NCBI RefSeq assembly: GCF_030272615.1
Contig: NC_081405.1
Location: 611,317,065 to 611,381,064 of the forward strand
Source: Cryptomeria japonica
Lineage: Eukaryota; Streptophyta; Pinopsida; Cupressales; Cupressaceae
Reading direction: 5' to 3'
DNA: 64,000 nt
Shown here: positions 10,484-22,272 of the stretch, one piece after another
How positions within the stretch are numbered: position 1 is the stretch's first letter
Layout of the letters: every line of letters begins with the position of its first letter
Notes under the pieces: model-generated
Seen by the model: the letters and a program-made list of their open reading frames with translations, nothing else
What the model was told of the DNA's origin: nothing
Database searches by the model: none
Program-made: the position numbers and the translations under genes

Positions 10484-11975
10484 TCATAGCATCCATAATA
10501 TGATCATAAGAAAAAGGAGCAAAAACCAAAACCCAAAGAGCAGATAATCCTTCTTAAGAAGATTCCAATTTTGTTGGAGTTTTCCGAGATTGTATTCCCA
10601 AGTGTCCATCTGCTCCTCGTCATCACCCGCATCTTGCTCCATATGAACCTTCTTCGCCAACTTCTTCTTGTTCTTTTTAATCCTCCCATGACTAGAAACT
10701 CTGCCCAAAATAGCATTCTTCATAACCCCATCCATAATGCAACAAAGGGAGCTTAAGGCATCACACAACTTTTGGAGCTTCATATTTTGTTCCTAGTTCT
10801 TCATCTCAAGACTAGAAACTATCTCCTTAAGCTCCTGTAAATGCTCATACATATTATTATTGTCTTCGGTCTTAACAGTGGAGTCCTAGGAATAGGGGAC
10901 CATCTCCTCATCACCTGATATATTGGGGACCTCAGGGCTTTGTTTCAGGGTATCTAAGTCATCCTCAGTCTCATTGATCTCATCCCCTTCTTCCTCTTCT
11001 TCCATTTCCTCTTTGAAATTCTCTATAGGGTCATCTTCCTCCTCATGGAAATCCTCATCCTCCTCTAGATCATAAATTTCCTCCAAATATTTAACATTGG
11101 CCTTGCTATCAACTTTTTTCTTTTTTCCTCTTTTCTTTCCTTAGCCTGAAGCCTAGCTGACCTCATTTCCCCCGAGATGATTTCAACTTTGTCCTATTCT
11201 AAAGGTTTTTCCTCCTCATCATCCGGATTATGAAAGTTTAGGTCTATGGTGATAATTTTACTAGCTGACTCTTTGCCACTTTTTCTAGCTTTAATCGGGG
11301 TATTCTTGGGGGTTCCAAGCTTCCTCTTATCTAGGTTCGCATTTAGCAGAGAAAGCTCCAAAGATTGTTTATCCATGAGAGAAAGGGTTTGTTTTCCTTT
11401 AGTATTAGGAAAGGAGGTGGAGCCAAGTGAACAATGGGACATAGGGTCAACAAGCACAAGCTTGGAGGACTTACCAAGATTTTTCTGAGGGTTGTCATCA
11501 TTCCCAGGCACAGGGGACAGACTACTAAGGCTGGGAGAATGGTCCACAACAAACTTGCAAAGAAAATAGATAAGGCCCTGGTGGAGCAAGGGGTTGGTTC
11601 CATTGTGAATGCAAGACTCTAAGGAGGAAAACAGAAAGAAAGGAAAATTTATTTTCTCCCCATGCCTAATATGATTGAGAATAGGAAAATGATAATCGTG
11701 CACAGTGGTGTATCTACCTTCAAGCATAAAATACTTCATAACATAATAGCTAATCATGGGGAAAGGTTTAGGCAGAGCCAAGTGACCATAATCATTTTGA
11801 AACACCTTTGGCTTCTCCCCTTTCTCAAAGAATTTTGTCATAAACCCTTTGTACTCACCATTGTTGTGTCTTTCCACCTATTCACCATAATTTGGAAAAC
11901 CGGTGACTCTGAGATGTAATCCGGCATCACCGTGAAGGAGATCCTCCCGATAGTCACAATACCATTCTACCAAAA
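10484..11975 (-). pseudogene. LINE-1 ORF3 (unknown family)
   Basis: A broken frame downstream of ORF2. The best part (11194-11877) has a conserved block reading YHFPILNHIRHGEKINFPFF followed by LHQGLIYFL. It aligns with ORF3 of LINE-2 (YHFVILNHFWYKHKIS; MHEGLMVILYNH) and LINE-3 (FPMINHLKYGLKMNFPLW; FHQGLILCLYYF). After a frameshift near 11110 comes an acidic stretch (EEEDDPIENFKEEMEEEEE, about 11000-11080), then a lysine-rich helical C-terminus (to 10484) that may form a coiled coil. There is a stop after VTGFPNYGE near 11880, so the visible N-terminus starts at about 11975, next to the LTR fragment. I do not know its function; a nucleic-acid chaperone or packaging role is only a guess from the charge pattern. 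It lies inside the LINE-1 target duplication. Confidence 0.65.
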
Positions 11976-11995
11976 CCACACCATCTAGGCCTTAT

Positions 11996-12565
11996 TGTAA
12001 CCCTTCTATAATGGTGAAAAAGGGTGAATAATGGAGAGATGGAGAGGAAATCTTTTCTTCCCTCTGAGGAGGGATGAAAGTTTCACTGCGGATTTCCCTT
12101 CAAACACCTTATTCACATTACATTTAAAAGAGGGGGAATTCACTAGATCCAATCTCTTAGGGAAGAGATTGAATACTAAATGAATTGATAATGGGATAGA
12201 AATGATAAGCTAACCCTTCTTTTAGAATGGAAAATGATTGAATTATGTTAAGTGTAAAAGTAGCAAAGAACTTATTACAACTCAAGATAGAAGCGTGAGA
12301 TGAAGTTGTGTACCTGGATCTGGCTATAATATGTTGAGATGAATCTTCCCTATGAATTTGGGGAAAAGTTATTGGGACCATGCTGAAAGTGTCCACAGTC
12401 CTCTGAAAAATCCACAAAATGAAAAGAGTTTTTCCACCTCTGCAAATGGAATCTGAATCTGCAAACACAATTGTGCACCTACAACCTACACATAGAAAAG
12501 AGAGGAAAAGGGGTTGGGATTGGGGGTTTACCTTCAGGTCAAACCCCAGTTTTGGAATTAACTAA
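11996..12565 (-). repeat. LTR fragment related to Element I, inside LINE-1
   Basis: Read on the minus strand this matches the second half of the Element I LTRs (46121-46560 and 51421-51880). Shared blocks include gtgtaggttg.aggtgcac, cttttcattt..tggatttt and ggatctagtg.attc. It ends at TTACA, the same terminus as those LTRs. The matching 5' half is missing or too diverged. The 12566-12780 stretch has no clear match and may be more of it. It is flanked by ORF2 on one side and ORF3 on the other. Confidence 0.7.
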
Positions 12566-12794
12566 ATGATGAAAGAAAGTACTTGCAAGTAAATATAAAT
12601 GAGAGACTGAAATGTAAGTCACCTCAAGGGAGGTTGTAGATAGAATGTAGATAGATTTTCTTGTATTGAATTGAATGTTGAAAGGAATCTCATATTCAAT
12701 GGTTAAATCCTTTACTTGAAAGAAACACCTAGCCTTGAAGGGAGACTTGAGAATGCTCAATGTTGGAAAGGAATGCTTGAATTCTCTTCAATGC

Positions 12795-12970
12795 TTTCAA
12801 TCTTCTCTACCACAACACCAGGGAGACTAGAGGAATATTTTTCGGATTCTTTCAATCTTCTCTACCACAGCCCAGGGCATTTTAAAAATGGAAAGGGAGA
12901 CTAGAGGAATATTTTTTGAATTCTTTCAATCTTCTCTACCACAACCTAGGGCATTTTAAAAATGGAAAGG
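12795..12970. repeat. Short tandem triplication at the end of LINE-1 ORF2
   Basis: The phrase tttcaatcttctctaccaca starts at 12795, 12850 and 12924. The full unit is 74 bp; the first interval is 55 bp because it lacks the 19 bases gcattttaaaaatggaaag. The unit encodes part of the RT tail (sense: KMPxVVVEKIERIQKIF), so this is an internal duplication of LINE coding sequence. Confidence 0.8.
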
Positions 12971-14274
12971 TAATAGATAGGTAAGTTTTGCAGACAGACC
13001 ATACTAAGGAGCTTCCCTTTCGAGCCATCTAATTTCATGTTGAACCTTTTAATAATTCCATTCCAAAATACCAAGGAAGGAGCTTTAGAGATGAGGGGTA
13101 GCCCAAGATAAGAATTAGGGAGAGTATCAATTTGACAAGCTAAGATAGTGGAGATTTTAGCTTGAAGGGTGGGGTCAACATTAATGAAGAATATTTTTCT
13201 TTTGTTCATAGTTAATATATTGACCAGAGATTTGAGAATGATTTTCCAAATTATTTTCCAATGCTTAGCCTCAAAGACATAGGCCTCTCCAAATATCATA
13301 GTATCATCCATAAATTGTTGGTGGGTGATAGGATTGAGAGTAGAGGCAGTCCTGACCTCTTTGAGAGAGCCAACCCTTCTTAGTTTTTCAATATTTCTGC
13401 ATAGGACTTAAACAATAATGATGAGTAGGTAGGGGGATATGGGATCTCCTCGGTGAAGCCCTTTTTCACTAGAGAAGTATCCCTTGGGGCTCCCATTAAG
13501 AAGAACATAAAATTTCGGGGTACAAACACATTTTTCTATCATTCCTAAGAATCTTCCTTTGAACCCAAACCTTCTAAGGACTTCAAAGAGGAAGTCCCAA
13601 GAAACCATGTCGTAGGCCTTGGAGATATCAAGGTTGAAAGCCATGGAAGGTTTTTTGTTGTGCTCCATAGAGTGGACAAGTTCATGTGCCACAATAACAA
13701 CATCAAGAATGTGTCTCCCTTTCACAAACCCTTTCTAATTACCAGATATTAACTTATCAAGTAGGGGTTTTAATATATTGACAAGCACTTTGGAGAGGAC
13801 CTTGTAAACCATGTTACAAAGACTTATAGGTCTGAAGTCTTTGGTGGAAATACCATTATCATGTTTAGGGATTAAAGATACAAAAGTAGCATTGATCTAT
13901 TTAAGGAGTTTACCTGTTCTGAAGAAGTCCTTAACTGCATTGAAGACATCAACTCCCATGATATCCCAATGATTTTGGAACAATGCAAGGGGAAACCCAT
14001 CTGGCCCTAGGGCATTACAAGGGGCAAAGGAGAACATAGCAGTTTGTACCTCCTGCAGGGTGAGCCTTTTATTTAGCTTAGATAAGTCCTCAACCCTAAT
14101 AAATTTAGGGATAACATCCAAAAGGTTGTGAGGGTCTTGGAGGCCTCTTTGGCAATTAGGATTGTTTAAGCTTAGGAAATCAGTGAAAAGAGCAGCCATT
14201 TTATCCTCATCCTCCACCATAGTACCACCTTCTCTGAGGAGTTTCCTTATTTTATTTCTATTTCTATTCTTCAT
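12946..14274 (-). pseudogene. LINE-1 ORF2 reverse transcriptase
   Basis: Three open stretches (13897-14274, 13408-13725, 12946-13311) lie in one frame and are separated only by stop codons. Motifs: LGPDGFPLALFQNHW, DISKAYDMVSWDFL, GLHRGDPISPYL and MDDTMIFG, the FADD-type active site with both aspartates, then NSYLGLPL. These are standard for non-LTR RT. The frame is continuous with the endonuclease upstream. It fades at the tandem triplication near 12795; the rest of ORF2 and the RNase H seen in LINE-2 are absent. Confidence 0.92.
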
Positions 14275-14445
14275 AGTACATTGGTGGAAGAACTTAGTGT
14301 TCTTATCACCTTAATTTAGCCATTGTATCCGTGATTTTTGTTTCCAAAACACCTCTTCCTTTTTGTTAAGTAGAATCCATTGATTTCTCAAATCCATTTC
14401 CTCTTTGTACACTTTTTCTAGGGCAGTCTTCTCTTCAATCTTGGT

Positions 14446-15387
14446 CTAAATATTCACCAGGTCAGTGATAATGACCTTTTTTTGTTCAAAGATATTACTG
14501 AAGGAGTATTGGTTACATCCATTAACCTTGTCTTTGAGAAGTTTAAGCTTTTGAGAAATTTGGTACATAGGAGTGCCCAAGACTAGAACATTCCACCATT
14601 GTTCCACAAGCATTCTGAAATTCGGGTGATGAGACCACATCATCTCATACTTGAAAGGGTTATATTTACAATCACAAGGGCCATCCATCGCCAAAAGGAT
14701 AGCATTATGATCAGACCTTGATCTAGGGAAGGAGCAAAGGGAGAAAGAATCAAAGTTCTCCCAATTAGTAGAAACCAACACCCTATCTAACCAAACCTGA
14801 CTAAAATGGTTCCCATGATGCCGGTTAGACCAGGTGAACTTAGAACCACTAAGGTTAATGTCCATCAAACTAGAGGAGGAAATGAAATCAACAAGATCTA
14901 ACATACTATCAGAGTAGTCCTCATTACCATCAACTTTCTCAGAAGGGTACAAAGGGGAATTGAAATCTCCTGCAACCATTTACTGGTCATTCTTCCAATT
15001 CCTAATGACACAACACGTAGTGGACCAGAGTTGATTTCTAGGGGATCTAGCATTAGGAGCATAAATATTAACAAGGTCCCATTGGAGATGGCACCTAAGA
15101 TATTCCATCCTAATGATCATACAATCTTTTTTAGAGTGGATCAGCGAGCCTTCAAAAAAAGTAGGGTTAAAGAGAGTGGCAATTCCCCTAGAAGCACCAT
15201 CAAAGTCAAAATTTAGGAAAGAGGAAGCAGTCCAGAAAGAGTTATTAGCGTTCTGAAAAATTTCCTTATTCATTTTAGTCTCTTTAATCATTAAAATGTT
15301 CACCTTTTGTTCCATTATCTTACATCTTAACATATGTTTTTTTATCGGGCTATTCAAACTCTAAACATTCTAGGAGAGGGATTTCAT
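14446..15387 (-). pseudogene. LINE-1 ORF2 endonuclease (APE type)
   Basis: Starts at ATG 15387 (MKSLS), quickly broken by two stops, then open to 14980 and, after one stop, 14979-14446. Motifs: KETKM, VAGDFNSPL, FTWSNRHHGN, WLDRVLVS and RSRSDHNAILL. These cover the metal-binding and SDH catalytic elements of apurinic-like LINE endonucleases, which nick the target DNA. Same reading frame as the RT. Confidence 0.92.
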
Positions 15388-15449
15388 TAAAACCAAATTC
15401 AGAAAAAAGAAACACTACTCACCTAAATAGAGAAGGACCCAACTCAGGG

Positions 15450-17042
15450 GTTATTAAGTTTTCTTCTTTTTATTTTCTGAGAGCCCATCCAGGGTTGCCT
15501 GTTTCCCTACTGCTACCTCTCATTATGCATCCTTATGTCTATTGTCTCTCTGAAAAGGTCTTCTAGCCCCACTCTTTCCTCCCATATCCACTTTTTTCTT
15601 CTTTTTGTTCTTAGTGGCAATCTGCATCCACTCTTTATATTACATGTCATCTTCATTTAGCCATAGTTTTGACTTAGTTGACAGATGGGTGGAAGAGAAT
15701 CCTAGAATGTGTAGATTTTCCTTAAGGTTACCAAACCCTCCATGGTTTTTCTTATGAGAAGTTAACATCTGATTTTCTTGATTAATATTCTCTTTGTTTT
15801 GGGAGGATGTATTCTCCTGTAGTTGTAACTAATTTTTCTCTAGTAGTATCTTTCTCATTTTACTCATGTTCTTGCTTCTAGCTTAGGTCAATAAACAACT
15901 CAATATTTCTTGAAGTCTCCCTAACCAGGTGACATTCCATAAAAGGATTAATAGGTGATGGAGGGACTTCACATGTCTCCTCAATCACAAAGGAGGATGT
16001 CGTGTGGTTATTGAGTTGCTTCTTCTTATCCTTAAGAAATTTATTTTCAATCTCTTGATTGGAGGAGCCAACCATCACCATGGGGGCTTGCTCCAGATGA
16101 TTCTCTATCTTATTGCTTTGTTCCTCTTCCAGAATCTCCATATTTTTAGTGTGGAGTTTTTTATGGTTGTCTTTTCTCTTATAGGCTAAACTAAGATGTC
16201 CAAAATAGCTACAAATTTGGCAGAAGGCTTTGGCATTCTCATACTCTATTAGTTGAACCCAAGATCCCACCTTAGAGAGCAAGGTAACCTTAGTAGGCAA
16301 CATCGTGTTAATAGAAACATTAATAAAAATAGGTGCAAATAATAAACGAGATCTACATTGTGTTATATGATCAATAGCAAGGAACTTCCCGAAGGAGTTA
16401 GCAATCCCCTTGAGGATCTCCAGATTCCATAACTCAAGTGGTAACCCTGAGAGATGAATCCACGTAGGGGTCACAACACAAAGATTAGAGCAGGGATCAA
16501 GGTTAGGTTTCCATTTGCATAAGGAAAGGAAGTTGTTGTTCATGTAGGTCCAAGGCCCATTTGTGAGAATATTGGCCATATCTGATTGATTAGTGAAGCT
16601 GAAAAGGAAGAGGCCATTAGCCATAGCACTGGAGGTAATGCTTCCTTTCAACTTCCACCTAGTATCAACCCATTTTTTCACCAAGTCCATAGGTGGACGA
16701 AATGCCAAAGTATTCCCAACTAAGGAGAGGCTAAATTCAGCAATAGTCGAGTTAACTAACACATCAAGTACCTCCACCTGGTGTTCACTAACCACACATT
16801 TATGAGAAGGACTGTCAAAATTTATCCCCATCTTCATGGGGCTTCCACCCAGGATTTTCTCCGCATAAGTCAAAGTTTCAAGTTCTACAAAAATATCAAA
16901 ATGGTACTGGGGAGAAGAAGGGCAACAAGACAAATCTGCCACTAGAGGGTCCTCCTAAAATGTAGGGTAGTCACGTGGAAAAAGGTTATGGGACCCAACC
17001 TTTTGGGAAGCCCGTAAAGCCCCCCTCCCCACGCTCAGCCAT
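15450..17042 (-). pseudogene. LINE-1 ORF1 (DUF4283-type RNA-binding protein)
   Basis: The main open part is 15878-16942 (354 residues). It carries a DUF4283-like domain (WKLKGSITSS, MANILTNGPWTYMNN, PTWIHLSGLPLELWN) and a zinc knuckle remnant (FCQICSYFGHLSLAYK), the normal layout of plant LINE ORF1. The likely start is ATG 17042 (MAERGE), one base out of frame after a G run. After the stop at 15878 the sequence continues in another frame with a very basic tail (about 15600) to about 15450. ORF1 proteins coat the LINE RNA. Confidence 0.88.
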
Positions 17043-17154
17043 AAAAAACAAAAAAAAAGGAAGCAAGCAGCACACAAGGAACCGCTAGCCGAAAGGAGTT
17101 AACAGGGAGTCGCCATGGAAGCTAATAGAGCTAGCTGTAATAACGTTAATATCA

Positions 17155-17171
17155 TCTAAATATTACTAGTT
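17155..17171. repeat. LINE-1 target-site duplication, right copy
   Basis: Identical to 10146-10162; marks the 5' end of LINE-1 (sense minus). The plus strand continues with a T run, so the original target was an A/T-rich junction. Confidence 0.88.
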
Positions 17172-18805
17172 TTTTTTAATGTAAACATTTCTTTTACTCT
17201 TCCAATCTATAACTTATTCTAAAGTTTGATCAATATATTAAAAAAAATTATTTATCATAAATTTCATGACACATTCTAGGTATTGAAGAGTTGCACATAT
17301 ATTCAAGGAATGTTATTGAGAAGAATAATTTTACATTTTAGCATAAAAGTATATTGTTGTGTCACATTTTTATGAAGAAAATGACCAACACTAATCTAAC
17401 ATTTTAACTTATATCACTACAAAATGACATATATTTTCAATTTTGAAATGACATAAACTAATGAAATACATATTTTATGTGTATTATATATATATATATA
17501 TACTTTTTATAAAATAGAAGTTATAATTTAGTTGCCAAAAAAATGTTGTGTCATATCCCCTTGACATTAAAATCGATAACAAAACACAATTTGGAAATTA
17601 TCTTACTAAAAGTAAGACCACAATTTCATACATCATAACTAGTCCACAACTCTGTAGTAGACCATATAGGATAGGAATTTATATATATATCAACCAATGC
17701 TTTCTTATATGGGTTGCTCCTCCCTCATTCAATAATAGCGATCTAATTTAATTCATAACTAGTAATTAGTTAGACTTAGAAATGATGTTTATAACTAGAA
17801 TTGTTCATTAACATGAAACATGGCATCCCAAGCCAAGGAGTAGTTATGGGTGCGTCTCCTACATCCATCACACCTGTAAGAAAAGATGACTACCTCCCAT
17901 CATTGAAGGAGGAATATATAACATCACTCCAACATCCAAGAGAGATCATCTAAGGAGGTGAAGGAAAAAGATGTTAAGTCTAAAAAAAAAAGAAATCAGA
18001 TCAAATGTTGTCATTATTAGGACATCAAATTTGTATGTTGTGTCTTACTTATGAATCACTATTTATGTACAATTATATTATAACTAATACTATTAGAATT
18101 TAGGGTAGATATATGGCTTATAGGAAAACTATTATATTTGTTCTTATTTTCTACATAGAATAAAAACAATAAGATCTATATTGGTTAATTAAGTTTATAT
18201 ATCAATTTGTTTAATTTCAATTATTTACATATTTATTCATAAGATATTAGAAGTCATTGTATTCACAACCCAATTTGTTAATCATTTCTATTATTCCCCT
18301 CCCATACGAAGAGGCGCAGTGTTGTTGGAGAGAGGTGGAGTAAATTCATCCCAAGTTAAGTAAGACCCAAGGGTGGTCTATAAAGATGTTGTTGAAACTT
18401 GGGGCTAGTTATGGAGGTTGTGTCATCACACTCTAGACAAGTAAATCCCCATCCAAGTTCGAGGATTAGAAAGAAAGTAAGAATTGGGGCTCGAATATAA
18501 CCACTATCATTGTATAATGAATAAATATGGTTATCTAGTTTAATAAATTAATTTAGGGAATGATAATATTAAGTAATGGGTGTTGACCCTAGGGTGTAGA
18601 CTAGTTGGTCAAGCCATTTAAAGATGATCGACACACCAAGTTGTAGGGACACCTCTAATATAACCCCAAAAAAATTAAGTAATGGGCATTAATAATTGGG
18701 AATTGGCAGCCTCCCAATAGGGGACATTACATGTTGAAAAATAGATTTAGATGGGATGTCACTCTTTATATAGTAAAATATAATTTTTCTTCAATTTTTT
18801 GTGTA
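17172..18805. other. AT-rich intergenic stretch
   Basis: Flank between LINE-1 and Copia-2. Holds a short (TA)n run at about 17484-17502 and no supported gene. The small frame at 17548-17751 has no recognisable feature. A stretch around 18300-18500 is less AT-rich but I see no known element in it. Confidence 0.5.
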
Positions 18806-18810
18806 TTTAT

Positions 18811-19122
18811 CATTGGAATAAATTTGTGTTTATCCCATTTACTTAGGATTAAGTGTTACTTAGAGCTAACATAACACTTTATTAGATATTACTTGCACAT
18901 TATCTAATAATTTTTAAGGTGTATTTAACATTTGTAGCTAGTAGTTGGACGTCGATTATCTCTACCTATTCTCTCTTTGCCTTTATAAAGAAGATATTTT
19001 TATATTATTTGTATCTTATTCTCAATCCATATATCTCATTGGTTAAATAGCCTTGTGCTTCTCTCATGTATGTGAAGGTGTGTTTACAATTTACGCTCCT
19101 AAATTTTGGTGTATCTCCAATA
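18811..19122 (+). repeat. Copia-2 5' LTR
   Basis: 312 bp, aligned end to end with 32114-32425. Shared blocks: ttagatatta, gctagtagttgga, attctcaatccat, tctctcatgtatgtgaaggt, gtatctccaata. Contains a TATA-like ctttataaag about midway. Ends CCAATA instead of CCAACA, a C-to-T change present in both LTRs. Confidence 0.83.
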
Positions 19123-19135
19123 TGATATCAAAGCC
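19123..19135 (+). promoter_or_regulatory. Copia-2 primer binding site
   Basis: TGATATCAAAGCC immediately after the 5' LTR, two differences from the initiator-Met complement TGGTATCAGAGCC. It fixes the element as plus-strand. Confidence 0.8.
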
Positions 19136-19922
19136 TACCTCATCATCTTCCATTTTGAGATTTTTCACCATTTTTGAGCTTTTGAGGTCCGTTTATTGTT
19201 TTCTCTTATGGTTCTTTCACCATGTTTATTAGTTGGCATTCATTACTTGAGTCAGCCTTACTATCAGCGTGTTGTGAATTTCTATCATATTTTTGTTCCA
19301 CATGAAACAATGGTAGGATCGGGCTTTTCATAATCTTCTATTGCATATATTTCTATAGATCTTCATTTTGATTAGGCTATTCATCTATCGTTTTGGCCAA
19401 GTTCAATTTATTTTGGTTCGATCCTCCCTAAGTTGTTGCATTTTCTTCATTGAGATCATTCATGAACTACGATTTCATCTAATCAGTGCTTCAAATATTT
19501 CGTCAATTCATTAGCCTTATTACCATTTGCATTGGATTCATGATTATTGCCTTGCAATGGTAGTCGATTACTTGGGTTTGGCATTTGGTACCATTTGAAT
19601 TTGGTGAAGTAGGATCTTGGCTAAATCAGCCTACATTTCCATTTGAAGCTATTGACTTTGAAGCTTTTTCTAATTTGTCGGTTTGGTCTTGAGTATTATT
19701 CATACTTGTCGTTAGGCTAGTACTATTGCAATCAGTTGCACCCAATTTTCATTAACTCATTCTTATTCACATATTTTTCCATCAATTATATCAATGAATT
19801 TTTTCTTTCGATGTTTATTTTTTAATTTTTAAATAGTTAGATGCATGACTTTTTAGTTTTCAATTTACAGAAATTCTTTTTCATCAATCTAATTGGCTCA
19901 AATAATTTGCATCTTATTATAA

Positions 19923-20063
19923 GATTTCTTGGATCTACTATCTAAATGAGATTTTTTAGGCAAAATTTTAAGTCATTAAAATAATATTTAGTATGTTTTA
20001 GTTATCTCATGTAAATTGAATATGTATGTAAATCTTTAATTTTTTTAGATCTTTATTTTAGTT
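19923..20063. repeat. Tandem-duplicated segment, unit 1 (left part)
   Basis: Left part of a unit of about 245 bp that continues at 30257-30360 after LINE-2 and is repeated at 30361-30609. Shared text includes tctaaatgag, taaaataatattta.tatg and gatctt.attttagtt. The unit lies inside Copia-2 and was duplicated before LINE-2 landed in it, or the duplication spans the filled site. Confidence 0.75.
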
Positions 20064-20329
20064 TTTGATCAAGGGAAAATAGGTTTTGATGGGACCCTAA
20101 AACCCATTACAACAAAAGATCAAAAGATAGGCATTAAAGCACTAGAAAAAGCCAGAGACAACAAACATATTAAAGACAGTTGACCAATAAATTAAAGGCC
20201 AACAATAGAAAGACAACAAACAACAAACAGGACCGATAGAGAAAAAGCCAAGGCTAGGTAAAGTCCTTAAGCAGCTCGGTAGTTTCCAGCTTCAGTTGCT
20301 CCATGTTATTAGCAATCTGTTTGATTTCC

Positions 20330-22209
20330 TCAATCTCCCTGCTTTGGTTTTGCTTTTTTTCTAGTTCTCACGCAAGTTATTATACCATGATCGGTCTCCT
20401 TATCTTCAAGGGTGTCTTCCTTCACCTCAGTAATGTCCACAGAGGCCTTATCCCCTTGGTCACTATCAGGCTTACTGATAAGAACCTTCATACTTGCAGA
20501 GGCAGCCTTTAAGATCTTATGACTACACTCCCCAATATTCTTGCGCATGTTCTCAACCCCTTCCGGCCTTTTTTTAGTATTCCCAGCTCTTCTCTCCAGG
20601 ATTTGGAAGCTATTACGTTGACAGTTAATGATCTCCTCAGCATTATTGATTACTTTGGTAAGTTCACTTAAACAATCAAGGAGGGAGATAAATTTACCAG
20701 TGCCAATAGCCTCTAAGGCCTCAATTTTGTTGGCATCTTATGTTTGCTTGGATGTTATGCTTGTAATTTCCTTCTAAATCTAGATGACGACCTTGTTGAA
20801 GCTATCTGTGCTATTTTTGATGCAAAGGTCAATATCCAAATGGGAGCCTTCGTGGGCCTTGTCTCCAGTAGGATCCAAATTCACCTACAGGCCCACCTCC
20901 CTCTCATCTCCACTCTTAGCTTCCTTCATGGCAATTTACTCCCTAGCTAGACCCTTATCCTTAGAACCGATCAAGAAGGGCGAATGGTTCTTAGCTCCCA
21001 CATCCTCATTTTTTAGAGTTTTCCTTTTATGCTTCTGGCTAGAGAGGATTTGGACCTCCTCGCTATCAGTATCCATAACATCGCCAGTCTCATCTTCCTT
21101 CTCATATCATCTATCATCATCCTCCCCCTTCTACTTCCTTCTGGCAGACCCTTTTCTCTGATTCTCTTGCCCGGTTTTTCTTCTTCTCTTGCTCGACCCA
21201 ACGATTTGGGGGTCGTCCTCAACATCAGCTTCTGTGTCATAACATTCACCATCATCATCATCTGAGTCTTACAATTCCTCTTCTGACTCAAAAACCTCTA
21301 CAATGTTTAGATGGATGGTGGTATTCTTGATGTGATTGTACAAAATCACCATGAGACCCTCATGCATTGCATGATTGGTTTTAGGGTTGGAGATAGCATC
21401 CTTTATCCCAACATTGATGCCATAGAATAAATAATATGGGATGGAAATTTTATGTTTATACCAAAAATGGTTAAGAATAACAAAATGATAGTTCTAAACC
21501 CTAGTAAATCTCCCATTGAATGTGATAAATTCCATAATAGCAAATAATACCCATCGCCAAATCAACTTAATTACCTTCGGCGAGTAGTATGGCTTCCCTT
21601 CACCAGTTTGGCTTTCTCCTCCTCATCCTTAGGGAATTTCTTCACTGCAGCATCAAACAACTTCCTATCCCTATAGAACTTGATGTCATCCATTGGTAGA
21701 CCCATAGCCCCAGCAATCATGGTTTCATTCACCTTGACCTACCTACTACCAATGGTCGATGTGCCTTTATTCCATCCCTTTTTGAAAATCCTTGTAATTT
21801 CTGGTAATTTCTCTTGCATTCTCTCCATAAAATAAGTCATCTTAGATGCTTGCAGCACAACCCTAACCTAAGGATGGTCCCGCCATTTATCAATTTTGGT
21901 TGCCTCCATTCTCTTGCAATTTCCACCTATTTTGTTATCGATTTATGCCAATCATGATTTCCTGCAAATACCACTCTTTGCTATGGACTTTCTAATTAGC
22001 AGGGGAGAAACCACTAGAAGTCAATGGATATTTCTAATGCTTCTACTTGATAAGGAAAAAAGAACCCAAAATGCATGTGAGGTGATCTGACAATTTTTAA
22101 TGTACCTCCTTCTCGGCTGCATACAAAACTGATTCCTACTGCCACGACCTCGCCTATCATCTCGGGAAATGATTTCAAATCTGGCCTTTCTTACCATGAT
22201 ATCTTTCAT
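20330..22209 (-). pseudogene. LINE-2 ORF3 (unknown family)
   Basis: Scattered frames with many stops, recognisable by comparison with LINE-1 and LINE-3. The N-terminal block (about 21840-21600 on the minus strand) reads MTYFMERMQEKLPEITRIF, then GLPMDDIKFYRDRKLFD and FPKDEEEKAKLVKG. It lines up with YYMEDMKGFDPSLLEQF and the SFPNKPKGNYKEEF region of LINE-3. The central block is EFITFNGRFT, YHFVILNHFWYKHKIS and MHEGLMVILYNH. A DSDDDDGE acidic stretch and a basic SSKRRRKTG follow. The C-terminal helical part (20548-20330) is rich in E, K and A. A basic, serine-containing N-terminal frame (22021-22209, from ATG 22209) may be leader sequence instead of protein. Function unknown. Confidence 0.6.
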
Positions 22210-22272
22210 AAATTAAGATGTCACATGCCACTCGAGGGAGCTCCCCCTCGCAATTCTAGATCTTGATTTTCT

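Larger units (their letters stand above)
10163..17154 (-). mobile_element. LINE-1: L1-type retrotransposon with ORF1, ORF2 and ORF3
   Basis: A 7-kb insertion bounded by a perfect 17-bp direct repeat, tctaaatattactagtt, at 10146-10162 and 17155-17171. Inside, on the minus strand, are ORF1 (DUF4283-type), an APE-type endonuclease, reverse transcriptase, a foreign LTR fragment and ORF3. The 3' end has no poly(A); the tail reads ATATAATCAAG before the target repeat. The RT C-terminal part and RNase H are missing, apparently lost where the LTR fragment lies. The 5' leader is GC-rich with runs of G, unlike its surroundings. Confidence 0.88.

Noticed and set aside
12157-12468. Minus-strand ORF of 103 residues
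   Set aside because: The same DNA is LTR sequence shared with Element I, so the frame is incidental.
18590-18680. tRNA or tRNA-derived SINE (gggtgtagactagttggtc...)
   Set aside because: Weak A-box resemblance only; no B box, no cloverleaf and no poly(A) or TSD seen.
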